A DNA stretch of 62,656 bases from Angelakisella sp. (GTDB lineage Bacteria; Bacillota; Clostridia; Oscillospirales; Ruminococcaceae). Position 1 is the first letter of the stretch. Every line of letters begins with the position of its first letter. The notes under the pieces were generated by a model, which saw nothing but the letters and a program-made list of their open reading frames with translations, did no database searches and was not told where the DNA came from. Below, piece after piece: positions 8,714-19,011 of this stretch. The DNA lies in contig JAHHTQ010000010.1 in NCBI GenBank assembly GCA_020024555.1, forward strand, positions 1-62,656, in the 5' to 3' direction. Made by a program: the position numbers and the translations under genes.

Positions 8714-9619
8714 ATGGGAAAATATGTAACAAAAATTGCAGAGAACGGCTCGGTTGTATGCTACTGCGCAGATACGACCGATATAGTTGCCAATGCGGAG
8801 AAAATACACACAACAAGCGCAGTTGTAACTGCCGCTTTGGGTAGACTTATAACAGCGGCATCGCTTATCGGTAAAAACCTAAAAGGTGAAGATAACAGCG
8901 TAACACTACGTATAAAGGCAGATGGTCCTGTGGGCGCATTGATAGCCGTATCAGACAGTAACGGTAATGTTAAAGGTTATGTCCAAAATTCCGTTGTTGA
9001 ATTGCCTTTAAATCAATATGGTAAACTAGACGTACGTGGCGCTGTCGGCACAAACGGCACGCTATATGTTATTAAGGATTTAGGTTTCGGCGAGCCTTAT
9101 GTTGGTATGAATCCCATTGTATCGGGTGAGATAGCCGAAGATATTACAAGTTACTTTGCAAACAGCGAACAAATACCGACTGTCTGCGCGCTTGGCGTGT
9201 TGGTAAATCCCGATTTAACTGTTAAAGCCGCCGGTGGTTTTATTGCCCAACTTCTTCCCGGAGCTATGGATAGCGATATTGATATACTTGAAAAAAACAT
9301 AAACAGTCTTACGTCTGTTACAAATATGCTTGAACAGGGGCTTACGCCGGAAGATATTGCCGATAAAGTTTTGGAAGGATTTAATCCGCAACTGCTTGAT
9401 ATATCGAATGTTGAGTATAAATGTGACTGCACACGTGAAAGAGTAAAGAAAGCGCTTTACAGTTTATCTAATCAAGATTTAAAAGATATTGTTGAAGAAG
9501 ACAAAAAGGCAGAATTATTGTGTCATTTTTGTAATAAGAAATACAACTTTGATTTAGAAGAACTATTGAGCATACAAGAAGAAAAAAATAAAAATAAAGA
9601 AGAAAACGAAGATAAATAA
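8714..9619 (+). CDS. hslO: Redox-regulated chaperone Hsp33
   Basis: Holdase chaperone activated by oxidation, protecting proteins during oxidative and heat stress. The 301-residue protein has the N-terminal Hsp33 fold and the C-terminal redox zinc centre with Cys237, Cys239, Cys270 and Cys273 (CDC...CHFC), all present. A short Lys/Glu/Asn-rich tail of about 20 residues follows, which is longer than usual. It has its own terminator downstream. Confidence 0.96.
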   Translation: MGKYVTKIAENGSVVCYCADTTDIVANAEKIHTTSAVVTAALGRLITAASLIGKNLKGEDNSVTLRIKADGPVGALIAVSDSNGNVKGYVQNSVVELPLNQYGKLDVRGAVGTNGTLYVIKDLGFGEPYVGMNPIVSGEIAEDITSYFANSEQIPTVCALGVLVNPDLTVKAAGGFIAQLLPGAMDSDIDILEKNINSLTSVTNMLEQGLTPEDIADKVLEGFNPQLLDISNVEYKCDCTRERVKKALYSLSNQDLKDIVEEDKKAELLCHFCNKKYNFDLEELLSIQEEKNKNKEENEDK

Positions 9620-9626
9620 AATTTTT

Positions 9627-9660
9627 GCGCTACTCTTTTATTGGGTAGCGCCTTTTTTTG
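9627..9660 (+). terminator. Terminator of hslO
   Basis: Perfect stem GCGCTAC / GTAGCGC followed by C and seven T. Confidence 0.9.
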
Positions 9661-9857
9661 TCAATTTGGTGAAGGTGCAAAATTTTTACGCCGTTCATTC
9701 AAAAAATTGCAGTTTTCAAAAACAGAATATTTTTAGGACAGCAACAGCATTTTTAAAACTCTAAAATGAAGTGCATTGTGTGATTTTTATTTAAATACAA
9801 TTATTTAATACTATGGGACTATCTATTATTTGACAGGTGTTTTTTGTCACTTAAACT
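9661..9857. other. AT-rich spacer without recognised features
   Basis: Between the hslO terminator and the sulP promoter I see no ORF with a ribosome-binding site, no repeat and no stable fold. Confidence 0.5.
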
Positions 9858-9886
9858 TGACTTTTATATATTATAGTATTAATATA
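9858..9886 (+). promoter_or_regulatory. Probable promoter of the SulP gene
   Basis: TTGACT (9858-9863), 17 bases, TAATAT (9881-9886), about 140 bases before the start codon. Confidence 0.55.
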
Positions 9887-10033
9887 TAAAATATAGTGCA
9901 ATTTTAATAAAGATATACACAATAATATATATATAATTAACAATGTACGTTAGCAAATTATAAAAAAATTGTTAAATATATATGTATAATTGATTTTAAT
10001 TAGATTGCATAATAAAAGAATAGGGAGTTAAAA

Positions 10034-11689
10034 ATGAAAAAGTTTATTACAGATTTAAAACACGAATTTAGTGGTTATAATGTTAATAAATTGCTAAAAG
10101 ACCTTATGGCAGGTGTAACGGTGGCGGCTGTGGCGCTTCCTCTTGCCCTTGCTTTCGGTGTAAGTTCAGGAGCTGATGCTGCCGCAGGACTTATAACAGC
10201 AATTTTATCCGGTATAATAATCAGCTTTTTTTCAGGAGCGTCATTTCAAATATCAGGACCTACCGGCGCTATGACTGCGGTACTGATAACTATTGTTATG
10301 CGTTACAATTTGCAAGGCGTATTTGTTGCATCTCTTATTGCCGGTATTATTATACTGATATTGGGACTCTTAAAACTTGGTAAATTGGTTAATTTGATAC
10401 CTATGCCTGTTATTACAGGTTTTACTTCCGGTATAGCTGTTATAATAGCGCTTGGACAAATAGATAACTTTTTCGGAACAACATCACAGGGAGAAAACGC
10501 GTTGCAAAAACTTTTTTCGTATGGTAGTCTTGGTTTTAATATAAACCGGCAAGCGTTTATTATAGGACTTCTTGTTGTACTTATAATGGTATTTTACCCT
10601 AAAAAACTAAATGCAAAATTACCGTCTTCTCTTGTATCAATAATAATTGCAGGGATAGTATCAAATATATTTAAGTTTGATATTGCGGTAGTTGGCAATA
10701 TACCAAAAACACTTTTGCCGGAAAACAGACTTATGTTGTCCGCTGTTAATTTTGATATGATAAAGACCTTATTGGTACCAGCTTTTACAATAGCAATGTT
10801 GGGTATGATTGAAAGTTTGCTTTGCGGAGCCAGCGCTTCACGAATGAAAGAGGAGAATTTTGATGCAGACAGGGAAATGATAGCGCAGGGAATAGGCAAC
10901 ATTGTTATACCGTTTTTTGGCGGTGTGCCGGCAACTGCGGCTATTGCGAGAACAAGCGTTGCGATAAAGTCAGGTTGTCAAACAAGACTTACAGGTGTTT
11001 TCCACTCAATAGGACTTCTTGCGTCTATGTTTTTACTGGGTTCGGTTATGGCAAAACTTCCGCTTGCCGCGCTTGCAGGAGTACTTATGGTTACAGCTTT
11101 CAGAATGAATGAATGGAGCAGTATCAAGTTTTTCTTTAAACATAGGATAAACGGCGCTATTATTGAATATCTTGTAACAATGATTGCCACTGTTATATTT
11201 GATTTGACAACAGCTATAATAATAGGTATTATAGTTTCACTGTTAATGTTTATAAAACATTCATCAAAGATAACCATAAAAGTAAGGGATATTGAACCAC
11301 AAAACATTAATATTGTTGAAAAAGAAGAAATTAATGCTTTGGATAGAACAAGTCTTATAACAATCAAAGGCCCACTGTATTTTGCGACAGGTGAAAAGCT
11401 TACGAATACTTTTACAAATATATCAAATCAAACATATACATATAAAGATGAAGCTCCGACAAAATGTGATAGGGTAATTTTCATTATGTCAGGTGTATCA
11501 ACAATAGATACAACAGGCGCAAGTGTTTTAAAGGAGCTTTGCGAGAAGTTTACTGAGAATAATATTACAGTTTGTTTTACAGATATTGATGAATATGTCA
11601 GCAAGATAATGCGTAAGATAGGTATTTATGAAGTAGTGGGAGAAAATGCGGTTATACAAAATACGGAAGATGCTCTGCTGAAAAAATAA
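10034..11689 (+). CDS. SulP family anion transporter with STAS domain
   Basis: Integral membrane permease of the SLC26/SulP family, moving sulfate, bicarbonate or another small anion. The 551-residue protein has the conserved start of the transport domain (DLMAGVTVAAVALPLALAFG), about 12-14 hydrophobic segments to residue 415, and a C-terminal STAS domain (about 435-545) with the conserved STIDTTGASVL loop. The substrate cannot be decided. It stands alone between its own promoter and terminator. Confidence 0.93.
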   Translation: MKKFITDLKHEFSGYNVNKLLKDLMAGVTVAAVALPLALAFGVSSGADAAAGLITAILSGIIISFFSGASFQISGPTGAMTAVLITIVMRYNLQGVFVASLIAGIIILILGLLKLGKLVNLIPMPVITGFTSGIAVIIALGQIDNFFGTTSQGENALQKLFSYGSLGFNINRQAFIIGLLVVLIMVFYPKKLNAKLPSSLVSIIIAGIVSNIFKFDIAVVGNIPKTLLPENRLMLSAVNFDMIKTLLVPAFTIAMLGMIESLLCGASASRMKEENFDADREMIAQGIGNIVIPFFGGVPATAAIARTSVAIKSGCQTRLTGVFHSIGLLASMFLLGSVMAKLPLAALAGVLMVTAFRMNEWSSIKFFFKHRINGAIIEYLVTMIATVIFDLTTAIIIGIIVSLLMFIKHSSKITIKVRDIEPQNINIVEKEEINALDRTSLITIKGPLYFATGEKLTNTFTNISNQTYTYKDEAPTKCDRVIFIMSGVSTIDTTGASVLKELCEKFTENNITVCFTDIDEYVSKIMRKIGIYEVVGENAVIQNTEDALLKK

Positions 11690-11705
11690 TTTATATATTA
11701 AAAAG

Positions 11706-11747
11706 GACAGGTATTTGTGTTTATAGCAAAAAATGCCTGTCTTTTTT
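11706..11747 (+). terminator. Terminator of the SulP gene
   Basis: GACAGGTATTT pairs with AAATGCCTGTC (one G-U pair), followed by TTTTTT. Confidence 0.85.
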
Positions 11748-11851
11748 ATTTATAAAACAACAATGTCACACCATATATAGAGTTCATAAATTTAAAATGT
11801 TGGACTTTAAAAAAATTAAGAATTATTTTAGTTGGAGCAATCGGATTATAA

Positions 11852-11893
11852 AAAAAACTGACTTCGCTATTTAGACAGACGAAATCAGTTTTT
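11852..11893 (-). terminator. Terminator of the chemoreceptor gene
   Basis: AAAAACTGA..TCG and CGA..TCAGTTTTT form a 13-14 bp stem with a single mismatch; the minus-strand side ends in a T-rich run. Confidence 0.6.
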
Positions 11894-11915
11894 GAAAATA
11901 AAGTATTACTTAGAA

Positions 11916-13691
11916 TTAATATTTGCTTGCTCCTGTTGAATAATCGTTACCAAAGCTGTAATCAACCTCAGGTGACACATCATTTGCAATATAAGAAGTA
12001 CTTACATTATTATTTGCGCGGAGTTTAAATTGTGAAACCAATCCATTAAGAATATTAGCTTGGCTTGAAAGTTCTTCGCTTGATGCGGCGCTTTCTTCAC
12101 TTGTTGCAGAGTTTGTTTGTACAACAGCGGAAATTTGGTCAACACCTAATGTAATTTGTTGAATATTGTTCGATTGTTCTTCTGATGCAAGCGCAATTTC
12201 GTTAACGGTAGAAACAACATCTGAAATCTTTTCTGCTAGGTTATTAAACGCTTCGCTTGTTTTTTGCGCAATTTTCTCACCTTGATTTACAGCGGCTATT
12301 GTACTTTCGATTAGCGCTGTTATCTCTTTTGCTGATTCAGATGATTTTTGAGCAAGGGTTCTTACTTCATCGGCAACTACGCCAAAGCCTTTTCCGGCTG
12401 CTCCTGCGCGTGCCGCTTCGACTGCTGCGTTTAGAGAAAGGATATTTGTTTGGAAAGTAATTTCATCAATTACTTTGATTACTTTGCTTATGCTTTCTGA
12501 TGTTGATGAAATTTCGTTCATAGCTTCAAGCATATTTTGCATATCTCTTTGTGTATCTTCCGCTACCTGTCCTGATGTTGTTGCAAGTTCGTTTGCTTTC
12601 TTTGAGTTATTGGCATTTGTATTTACTTTTTCGGCAATTTCTGAAAGTGACGCTGATAGTTCTTGGATACTGCTTGCCTGTTCGGTAGCGCCTTGCGCAA
12701 GCGCTTGCGCGCCGCTCGCTACTTGGTCGGAGCTAACATTAATTTGGTCAGATGAGGATTTTATTTTATTAAACAGAGTATTCATATTGTCGAGTAATGA
12801 GTTGCCGGCATTTTCAATATCCTTTATCTCACCGGGGAAATTAGCTTTTTCAGTTGAGGAGAAGTTTCCGATTGCCATTTCGTGAAGAATATTGGCTGTG
12901 GTTTTGATCACTCGTTTTAGTTCGCCAAAACTATATTGTATGGTCTTACATAGTTCGCCGAATTCGTCCTTGCTTTCGTATTTTACATCTACGCTGAAAT
13001 CACCTTGCGAAAGAGCGTTTGTGGCTGTTTTAATTTCTTGTAGGGGAATAAGTATGGCTTTTAGCAGCAATCCGGCCATTATAAAGCTTATTATAAGAGC
13101 TCCCACAGTACCCACAATAATAACTATTAATACAATATCATATACAAGTTTTGTTTGTATCATTTCATTATTTGCTATTACCATTTGGTCTTCGCCGATA
13201 TCTGCAAGTATAAGCATTTCTTCTTCAAGCAAATCTTGTAATTGGGTTTTAAACAATGTATGCGCCTGTGTCCAATCTTCATCTGTTCCTGTTAAAAGTA
13301 ATTTTTCAAATTTTGCAGAAGTATTATTTACATTTGTTATTATGTTTTTTAAAGAGTCCATTTTATTTTTGTCTATTGATGTATCTTGCTGAAATACATT
13401 CATAATTTCAACATTTCGGGAACTTTCTTTTTCTGCTTGGTCAATATATTGCGCTACAAGCGTTTGGTCGTCTTCTACAAGAGCGGCTAAAAAGTATCGT
13501 GAAATAGACATAATATTTCTGCGCATTTCCCATACTTGGTCTTTACTTGTTACAATGTCTATTGTAACGGATTCCGCTGTATTATAGATTTTCATCATAC
13601 CGAAAACAGATAGCAGTGAAAGGATAACAGTCAGTACTATTACAACACCAAAACTTAACAATAACTTACTTTTTACTTTTAAATTCTTCAT
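11916..13691 (-). CDS. Methyl-accepting chemotaxis protein
   Basis: Transmembrane chemoreceptor of 591 residues that signals to CheA/CheW. Layout: membrane helix 1 (about 10-30), an extracytoplasmic four-helix sensor (about 35-185), membrane helix 2 (about 188-212), a HAMP domain (about 215-265) and the antiparallel coiled-coil signalling domain. The hairpin tip is conserved (FQTNILSLNAAVEAARAG, then GFGVVADEVR). No ligand pocket can be identified, and no other chemotaxis gene is in the window. CGGAGG precedes the ATG. Confidence 0.94.
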   Translation of the reverse strand: MKNLKVKSKLLLSFGVVIVLTVILSLLSVFGMMKIYNTAESVTIDIVTSKDQVWEMRRNIMSISRYFLAALVEDDQTLVAQYIDQAEKESSRNVEIMNVFQQDTSIDKNKMDSLKNIITNVNNTSAKFEKLLLTGTDEDWTQAHTLFKTQLQDLLEEEMLILADIGEDQMVIANNEMIQTKLVYDIVLIVIIVGTVGALIISFIMAGLLLKAILIPLQEIKTATNALSQGDFSVDVKYESKDEFGELCKTIQYSFGELKRVIKTTANILHEMAIGNFSSTEKANFPGEIKDIENAGNSLLDNMNTLFNKIKSSSDQINVSSDQVASGAQALAQGATEQASSIQELSASLSEIAEKVNTNANNSKKANELATTSGQVAEDTQRDMQNMLEAMNEISSTSESISKVIKVIDEITFQTNILSLNAAVEAARAGAAGKGFGVVADEVRTLAQKSSESAKEITALIESTIAAVNQGEKIAQKTSEAFNNLAEKISDVVSTVNEIALASEEQSNNIQQITLGVDQISAVVQTNSATSEESAASSEELSSQANILNGLVSQFKLRANNNVSTSYIANDVSPEVDYSFGNDYSTGASKY

Positions 13692-13837
13692 AATAAATTT
13701 TTTCCTCCGTTTTTATTGATTAATGTGTTTGCCTGTGAATTTTATTTTTTTAATATTGTTTTTGGGCTTTTGAAAGCCATATTGTTTTTTCTGTTTATCC
13801 ACATCACACCTTTTTATGTATTTTTTTTGTTATAGTA

Positions 13838-16800
13838 TTAATTGGCGCAATCATTTAAAAGATAATACAGCGCGGATACCTCTATTGGTTTATGGTAATA
13901 ATACCCTTGAATATAGTCGCACTCCAAATCTTTTATAAGATTATTTTGTGTATCGGTCTCTACGCCTTCTACGCAAACTTTCATACCAAATTGATGACAA
14001 GAATATATGATACTTTTTATAAAATTCAGGTTATTCTTTGATGCTGTAATTTCATTAAGTAAAGAACGGTCCAGTTTGACAAAGCTGTGTGTATAGTGTA
14101 GTAACATACGCATAGATGAATAGCCACTTCCAAAATCATCTAATGCGGTTTTTAACCCCAAAATTCGACAATCTGTTAAAAAATTTTTTAGACTTTCGGG
14201 ATTTTCGTCCAAACTGCTTTCTGTAATTTCGGCAACCAGATGAGATGTATTGAGCTTATATGTATCAAGTACTTCTTTCACCCATTCAATAAATGTATTA
14301 TCTTTAATTTGATGTATACTTACATTAAATGATAAATAGAAATCCGGAATGTATGCAATCATTCTTTTGCATACGCGAACAGTTTGTTCAAAAACCCATT
14401 TGCCTACAATATCAATTATACCTTCTTTTTCAAGCATTGGAATAAATATATCAGGAGAAATATCTTTACCCTCAAAATTCCAACGGAGAAGTACCTCGCC
14501 ACCTATTATTTTAGCGTTATCAGCTAAAACAATGGGTTGGATAACTATTCTGAAATTTTCCATTTCATGATATACATTATTTATAAGAGTCAAAGATTTA
14601 TTGGAAAGTTTCTTGATTGATTGTATATTTGCAGAGGAATAGTCGATGAATGGTTTGTTGGTCTTATTTTTTGCAATTTTTATAAGAGATGCTATTTGTT
14701 CAAGAAAATCCTCAGGCGACAGTGGAGGTAGAGGATATTTCATTATAGCAAAAGAGCATGGGATACGTATATAAAAATCCATAGCTTTGTAGCAATCTTT
14801 TGCTATATTTCTGATTTGCTCTATCAAGATATCTTTACTGTCTTTGCAATTTGGATTGACTATTGCGACAAACCGCATACCTTCAAGACGATAGAAGAAC
14901 ATTTTATCAAGCAATTTTTCGTTTAGTAAATATCCGAATTTTTTTAGGAAATGATTAACGTATGTACGACCCCGTATATGATTAAATTCGGTAATATTAT
15001 TTAAATTAAACCCAATACAAAGAAAAGGGGTCTCTGTATTTTGTTTTTCATTAAGTAATTTGATAAGAGCGGCTTCCCTCGGTAAATTTGTAATAGGGTC
15101 AATAACAAACTCCTCATCTTGATATGAAATTCGACCGGAGAAGAACAAAGGCTTACTTTTATCTTCATTCCACTTCATAATACCATAGCAACGAATCCAC
15201 AAACATTTTCCTTCAACATTTGTTACCTGATACCTACGGTCATGCACAATACATTTGTTTTTGAGCATTGACTCCATATCGTTCCAGAATATCTCCTTAG
15301 ATTTCGGTGTACTGATATGCTTTGACCATTTTGTAAATAAATCAGACACGATATTGCTTGAAAATCCAAAATCATCTCGCATATCATCTGAAATATAAAA
15401 TATATTTTTTTGCATATCACCAAAATAATAGTAGCTGGTGGTGTTTTTTTGGGATATAGATTCAAAAAATGATTCTGTATCATAATATGTGTTGGCAATA
15501 AAGCGGGAAAATTCACTTTGTTTATTTTCTAAGTTTTTACGTATTGAAGATGTCCTGTTGTCAGCCCTGCGGTCAATACCCTTTCTACCTCGGTTCATCT
15601 CATAATATTCCTGTTTATCCTTATACATACTTTTATCTGCGCTAAGAATAATTTTTTCTAAATCCAGTTTAGCTTTATTTGACCAAGAATAACCGACTGC
15701 CATATGGTTTTTATCTTCTTTGATGCGATTTTTAAGATTTTCAGCTATTTTTTCAAGATTTTCTTTGTTTATATTTTTAAATACAGCAACAAATTCATCA
15801 CCCCCGAGTCGATAAATATTATCTGTTTCTAGGGTGTCTTTTAATAATTTATAGCAATATTGTATTAATTTATCGCCTTCTTCGTGACCTAATGTATCAT
15901 TAGTATATTTTAATTCCGAAATGTCACAAAAAATTATACCCAGTGATTTTATTGAAGATAGGTCTTTGTGATGTTCAAACAAGGCATTTCTATTCAAAGA
16001 ACCTGTTAAATTATCATAAAAACTCATTTTTTTCAAATAATTTATAGATTCTCTTCTGTTTAGCAACGATAGCGCAACAACATTTATTGCCCGTAAAAAT
16101 GATATTATGGATTTAAACATATCTTTGTTTGGATTATCAACACCGATAAATCCGATAATTTTATTGTCTGCGCTGATAGGTGCAACAATAAGCGAAGATA
16201 TGTTTTGTTGTTTTAATAAGCCGTATGTTATTGGGTGGCTTGTTTTTATATCTTCCATATCTTCAATAATAACCATCTTATTGTTTTTGAAGTTTTTTAT
16301 CCACCAGTCAATAGAATCAACGGACTCTTTTTGTATAATATCCTTTTGCGGAGGAATACCTTCTTTGCACCATTCATAAGTATTCTCCATTAAGTTGTTG
16401 TCATATATTTCAAAAATGTATACTCTTTCGCAAATAAAAGTTTCTCCAATATATGCAATCATTCTGTTTATAGATTCTTCGGGAGTAATTGCAGACGCGC
16501 TGCACAGCAGACATTCTCCCAAAAATTTTTCATTGTTCATAAAATAAAGTGATTGCCCATGTTCTGATTGTGTTTTAAAATCTATGGCAAGTTCAATTCT
16601 GTATTTTCGCTCTTGATCCAAAATCATACTGTCTTTAATAAAATACTTTTTATTAAACTGCTCATTTTTGTGCGTCCAAGTTATAAACTTACCGGGTTTT
16701 AAATATTTATTTGTACAAAAATCACACGGTGAAGTTTTTCCCTGAATTACCTCATAACATTTTTTACCAATATAATCATCATTTGAACCATACCCCAAAA

Positions 16801-16903
16801 AATTTCGAAAAGCGGCATTCATATATACCAATTCATTTGTTTCTATATCAGATACATATAACAATCCATCTAATTCCTCAAAAAGTTCCCATATAAAATT
16901 CAT
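13838..16903 (-). CDS. PAS-GAF-GGDEF-(GGDEF-like)-EAL cyclic-di-GMP protein
   Basis: Large (1021 residues) soluble regulator that may both make and break cyclic di-GMP. It has an N-terminal PAS domain (about 1-110), a GAF-like domain (about 135-285), an intact GGDEF motif at 367-371, a second PAS-like region (about 470-600), a degenerate GGDEF at 674-678 (EGMRF) and an EAL domain from about 775. EAL reads EVL at 803-805, but the downstream catalytic motifs (LDDFGSGYSS, FVKLDRS, EGVET) are kept. No RxxD inhibitory site precedes the first GGDEF. A GAGGAGA site supports the start. Confidence 0.9.
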   Translation of the reverse strand: MNFIWELFEELDGLLYVSDIETNELVYMNAAFRNFLGYGSNDDYIGKKCYEVIQGKTSPCDFCTNKYLKPGKFITWTHKNEQFNKKYFIKDSMILDQERKYRIELAIDFKTQSEHGQSLYFMNNEKFLGECLLCSASAITPEESINRMIAYIGETFICERVYIFEIYDNNLMENTYEWCKEGIPPQKDIIQKESVDSIDWWIKNFKNNKMVIIEDMEDIKTSHPITYGLLKQQNISSLIVAPISADNKIIGFIGVDNPNKDMFKSIISFLRAINVVALSLLNRRESINYLKKMSFYDNLTGSLNRNALFEHHKDLSSIKSLGIIFCDISELKYTNDTLGHEEGDKLIQYCYKLLKDTLETDNIYRLGGDEFVAVFKNINKENLEKIAENLKNRIKEDKNHMAVGYSWSNKAKLDLEKIILSADKSMYKDKQEYYEMNRGRKGIDRRADNRTSSIRKNLENKQSEFSRFIANTYYDTESFFESISQKNTTSYYYFGDMQKNIFYISDDMRDDFGFSSNIVSDLFTKWSKHISTPKSKEIFWNDMESMLKNKCIVHDRRYQVTNVEGKCLWIRCYGIMKWNEDKSKPLFFSGRISYQDEEFVIDPITNLPREAALIKLLNEKQNTETPFLCIGFNLNNITEFNHIRGRTYVNHFLKKFGYLLNEKLLDKMFFYRLEGMRFVAIVNPNCKDSKDILIEQIRNIAKDCYKAMDFYIRIPCSFAIMKYPLPPLSPEDFLEQIASLIKIAKNKTNKPFIDYSSANIQSIKKLSNKSLTLINNVYHEMENFRIVIQPIVLADNAKIIGGEVLLRWNFEGKDISPDIFIPMLEKEGIIDIVGKWVFEQTVRVCKRMIAYIPDFYLSFNVSIHQIKDNTFIEWVKEVLDTYKLNTSHLVAEITESSLDENPESLKNFLTDCRILGLKTALDDFGSGYSSMRMLLHYTHSFVKLDRSLLNEITASKNNLNFIKSIIYSCHQFGMKVCVEGVETDTQNNLIKDLECDYIQGYYYHKPIEVSALYYLLNDCAN

Positions 16904-17339
16904 TAACTGTCTCCTCGTTTATTATACCGCTAAATAATATAATTTATATAATTTAAAAACAATTTGTACTCAATTTCGTAATTTTTTATATAGTGATTTT
17001 TTTTATTAAAATTCCAATAGAAAGTATAAAGATTAAATTTTAATAATTATATCATAAATATACAATAATTTCAAGATATTTGTATATTTTAACCATTAAT
17101 AATAGTGATAATTTATAAGAAATTATAATGTGTTTTTCAAAAAATATATTCCAAAAATAAAATATACTTTAATATCTTTAAAGGAAAAGCAAAATTTGTT
17201 CATAAATAATATTATAAAAATTAGTTTGCATATTATAACAAAATGTTATATAATAAAAATAATTGTAATTAAATATACTTTATTGAATTGTGCATTTTAA
17301 AAATAATTAGCTTATAATATTATGGTGGTGTAGGAAAAA
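16904..17339. other. AT-rich divergent spacer
   Basis: About 435 bases between the divergent GGDEF/EAL gene and ftsE. It is extremely AT-rich. A TATAAT at 17313-17318 could be the ftsE -10 box, but no good -35 stands at 17 bases. On the minus strand TATAAT at 16920-16925 may serve the GGDEF/EAL gene. Nothing else is recognisable. Confidence 0.4.
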
Positions 17340-18056
17340 TTGATTAAACTTTTAAATGTTACGAAAACTTATGATACAGGTAAAAACGCCCTTACAAATG
17401 TAAATTTGACAATAAACGACGGCGAATTTGTGTTTATTGTGGGTCCGTCGGGCGCAGGTAAAACGACTTTATCAAAACTTTTACTGAAAGAAATTGTACC
17501 TACAAAGGGAAAAGTTTTGGTTAACAATATAGATATAACAAAATTAAAAAGAGGTAATGTTGCAAAATACAGACGTACGCTAGGTGTTGTATTTCAGGAT
17601 TTTAGATTAATTCCGACAAAAACCGTTTATGAAAATGTGGCTTTTGCATTACAGGTGACAGGACAAAACAGTACTTACATACAAAAAAAAGTTCCGGCAA
17701 TACTTAAAGCTGTTAATTTACTGGATAAGCGAAATTATTATCCGTCACAGATAAGTGGTGGCGAACAGCAGAGAGTTGCGCTTGCGCGCGCAATAGTAAA
17801 TGACCCTAAATATATAATTGCCGATGAGCCGACAGGAAACATAGACCCATCTTTGTCATACGAAATCGTACAGTTGCTCAATGAAATCAACAAGAGAGGA
17901 ACAACAGTTATAATGGTAACGCATGCTCATGATTTGGTGACAAAATTTAACCACAGAGTACTTATTCTTGAAAACGGTACAATAACAGCCGACTACCAAC
18001 CGGTAAAAAAACAAGTGGCGCAGGTAAGTGGAGGTATGGCGTATGGCAGTAGGTAG
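17340..18056 (+). CDS. ftsE: Cell division ATP-binding protein FtsE
   Basis: Cytoplasmic ATPase of the FtsEX complex, which activates cell-wall hydrolases during division, elongation or sporulation. The 238-residue protein shows Walker A GPSGAGKTT, Q-loop, signature SGGEQQRVALARA and Walker B IIADEPTG. The start is TTG: the ATG 18 bases upstream runs into a stop after three codons. The gene overlaps ftsX, and the operon continues with a LytM hydrolase and an S41-family protein, matching the Bacillus ftsE-ftsX-ctpB neighbourhood. Confidence 0.95.
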   Translation: MIKLLNVTKTYDTGKNALTNVNLTINDGEFVFIVGPSGAGKTTLSKLLLKEIVPTKGKVLVNNIDITKLKRGNVAKYRRTLGVVFQDFRLIPTKTVYENVAFALQVTGQNSTYIQKKVPAILKAVNLLDKRNYYPSQISGGEQQRVALARAIVNDPKYIIADEPTGNIDPSLSYEIVQLLNEINKRGTTVIMVTHAHDLVTKFNHRVLILENGTITADYQPVKKQVAQVSGGMAYGSR

Positions 18057-18951
18057 TACGGGGTTTTTATTTAAAGAAGGTTTCAGAAATTTAAAAGAAA
18101 ATAAGCTTATGTCTTTTGCAACAATAGGTATATTGACAGCGTGTATGCTACTTATAGGCTTGGCGGTGCTTTTTGGAATAAATGTAAAATCTGTAATGAA
18201 ATATATACAAGATTTAAACGAAGTGGTCGTTTTTTTGCAAGATGATGTTACGGAAGAACAAACAAACAATATACACAATCTTTTGAAACAAAATGATAAT
18301 ATCATCAGTGTAGAATATATTTCAAAAGAACAGGCTCTTAAAAATCAAATAGATTCAATGGGTGATAATTCTGATTTGTTTGCGGGACTTTTGGGTGACG
18401 ATAACCCGCTTCCTGCGTCGTTTAATATAAAAATCAAAGATTTGTCACGACTTACGGAAACAATAACAATGCTTGATAACACAACAGGCGTATATTACAC
18501 AAAAGCCCCTACCGATATAGCGAATACGCTTATCGATATAAATAAGGCTGTAACTGTGAGCAGTATGATAATGGTCGGGATACTGTTTACCGTTTCAATA
18601 ATTATCATAAATAATACAATAAAAGTAACTATATTTACACGAAGTAAAGAAATAAACGTTATGAAATACGTAGGCGCTTCTGATGCGTTTATACGAATAC
18701 CGTTTTTTATAGAAGGTATTTCTATCGGGCTTGTCTCCGGTATAATATCGTATCTGTTGCTATGGGGCGGATATAAATATATTTATAATTGGATAATCGG
18801 TTCGCAGTCGAGCTGGTTGCAACTGATAAGTATTCATTTGGTATCGTTTAATGACATTGCTCTGTATTTTTGTTTTGGTTGTCTTGGTTTTGGACTGTTA
18901 TTCGGTATTATGGGCAATATCTTTTTCTTGGGTAAATATTTAAAAGTTTAA
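18043..18951 (+). CDS. ftsX: Cell division protein FtsX
   Basis: Integral membrane partner of FtsE that couples ATP hydrolysis to extracellular peptidoglycan hydrolases. The 302-residue protein has a short cytoplasmic N-terminus, one membrane helix, an extracytoplasmic domain (about 55-165) and three further helices, the FtsX fold. I chose the ATG at 18043 because GGAGG ends 8 bases before it, inside the ftsE coding region; an in-frame GTG lies at 18028. The overlap suggests translational coupling. The next gene is the likely hydrolase partner. Confidence 0.95.
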   Translation: MAVGSTGFLFKEGFRNLKENKLMSFATIGILTACMLLIGLAVLFGINVKSVMKYIQDLNEVVVFLQDDVTEEQTNNIHNLLKQNDNIISVEYISKEQALKNQIDSMGDNSDLFAGLLGDDNPLPASFNIKIKDLSRLTETITMLDNTTGVYYTKAPTDIANTLIDINKAVTVSSMIMVGILFTVSIIIINNTIKVTIFTRSKEINVMKYVGASDAFIRIPFFIEGISIGLVSGIISYLLLWGGYKYIYNWIIGSQSSWLQLISIHLVSFNDIALYFCFGCLGFGLLFGIMGNIFFLGKYLKV

Positions 18952-19011
18952 TTATAATTAGATTTTTATTTTATATTTAGTTTCTTTAAAAAAGGAGAAT
19001 AATAAAAGTCA

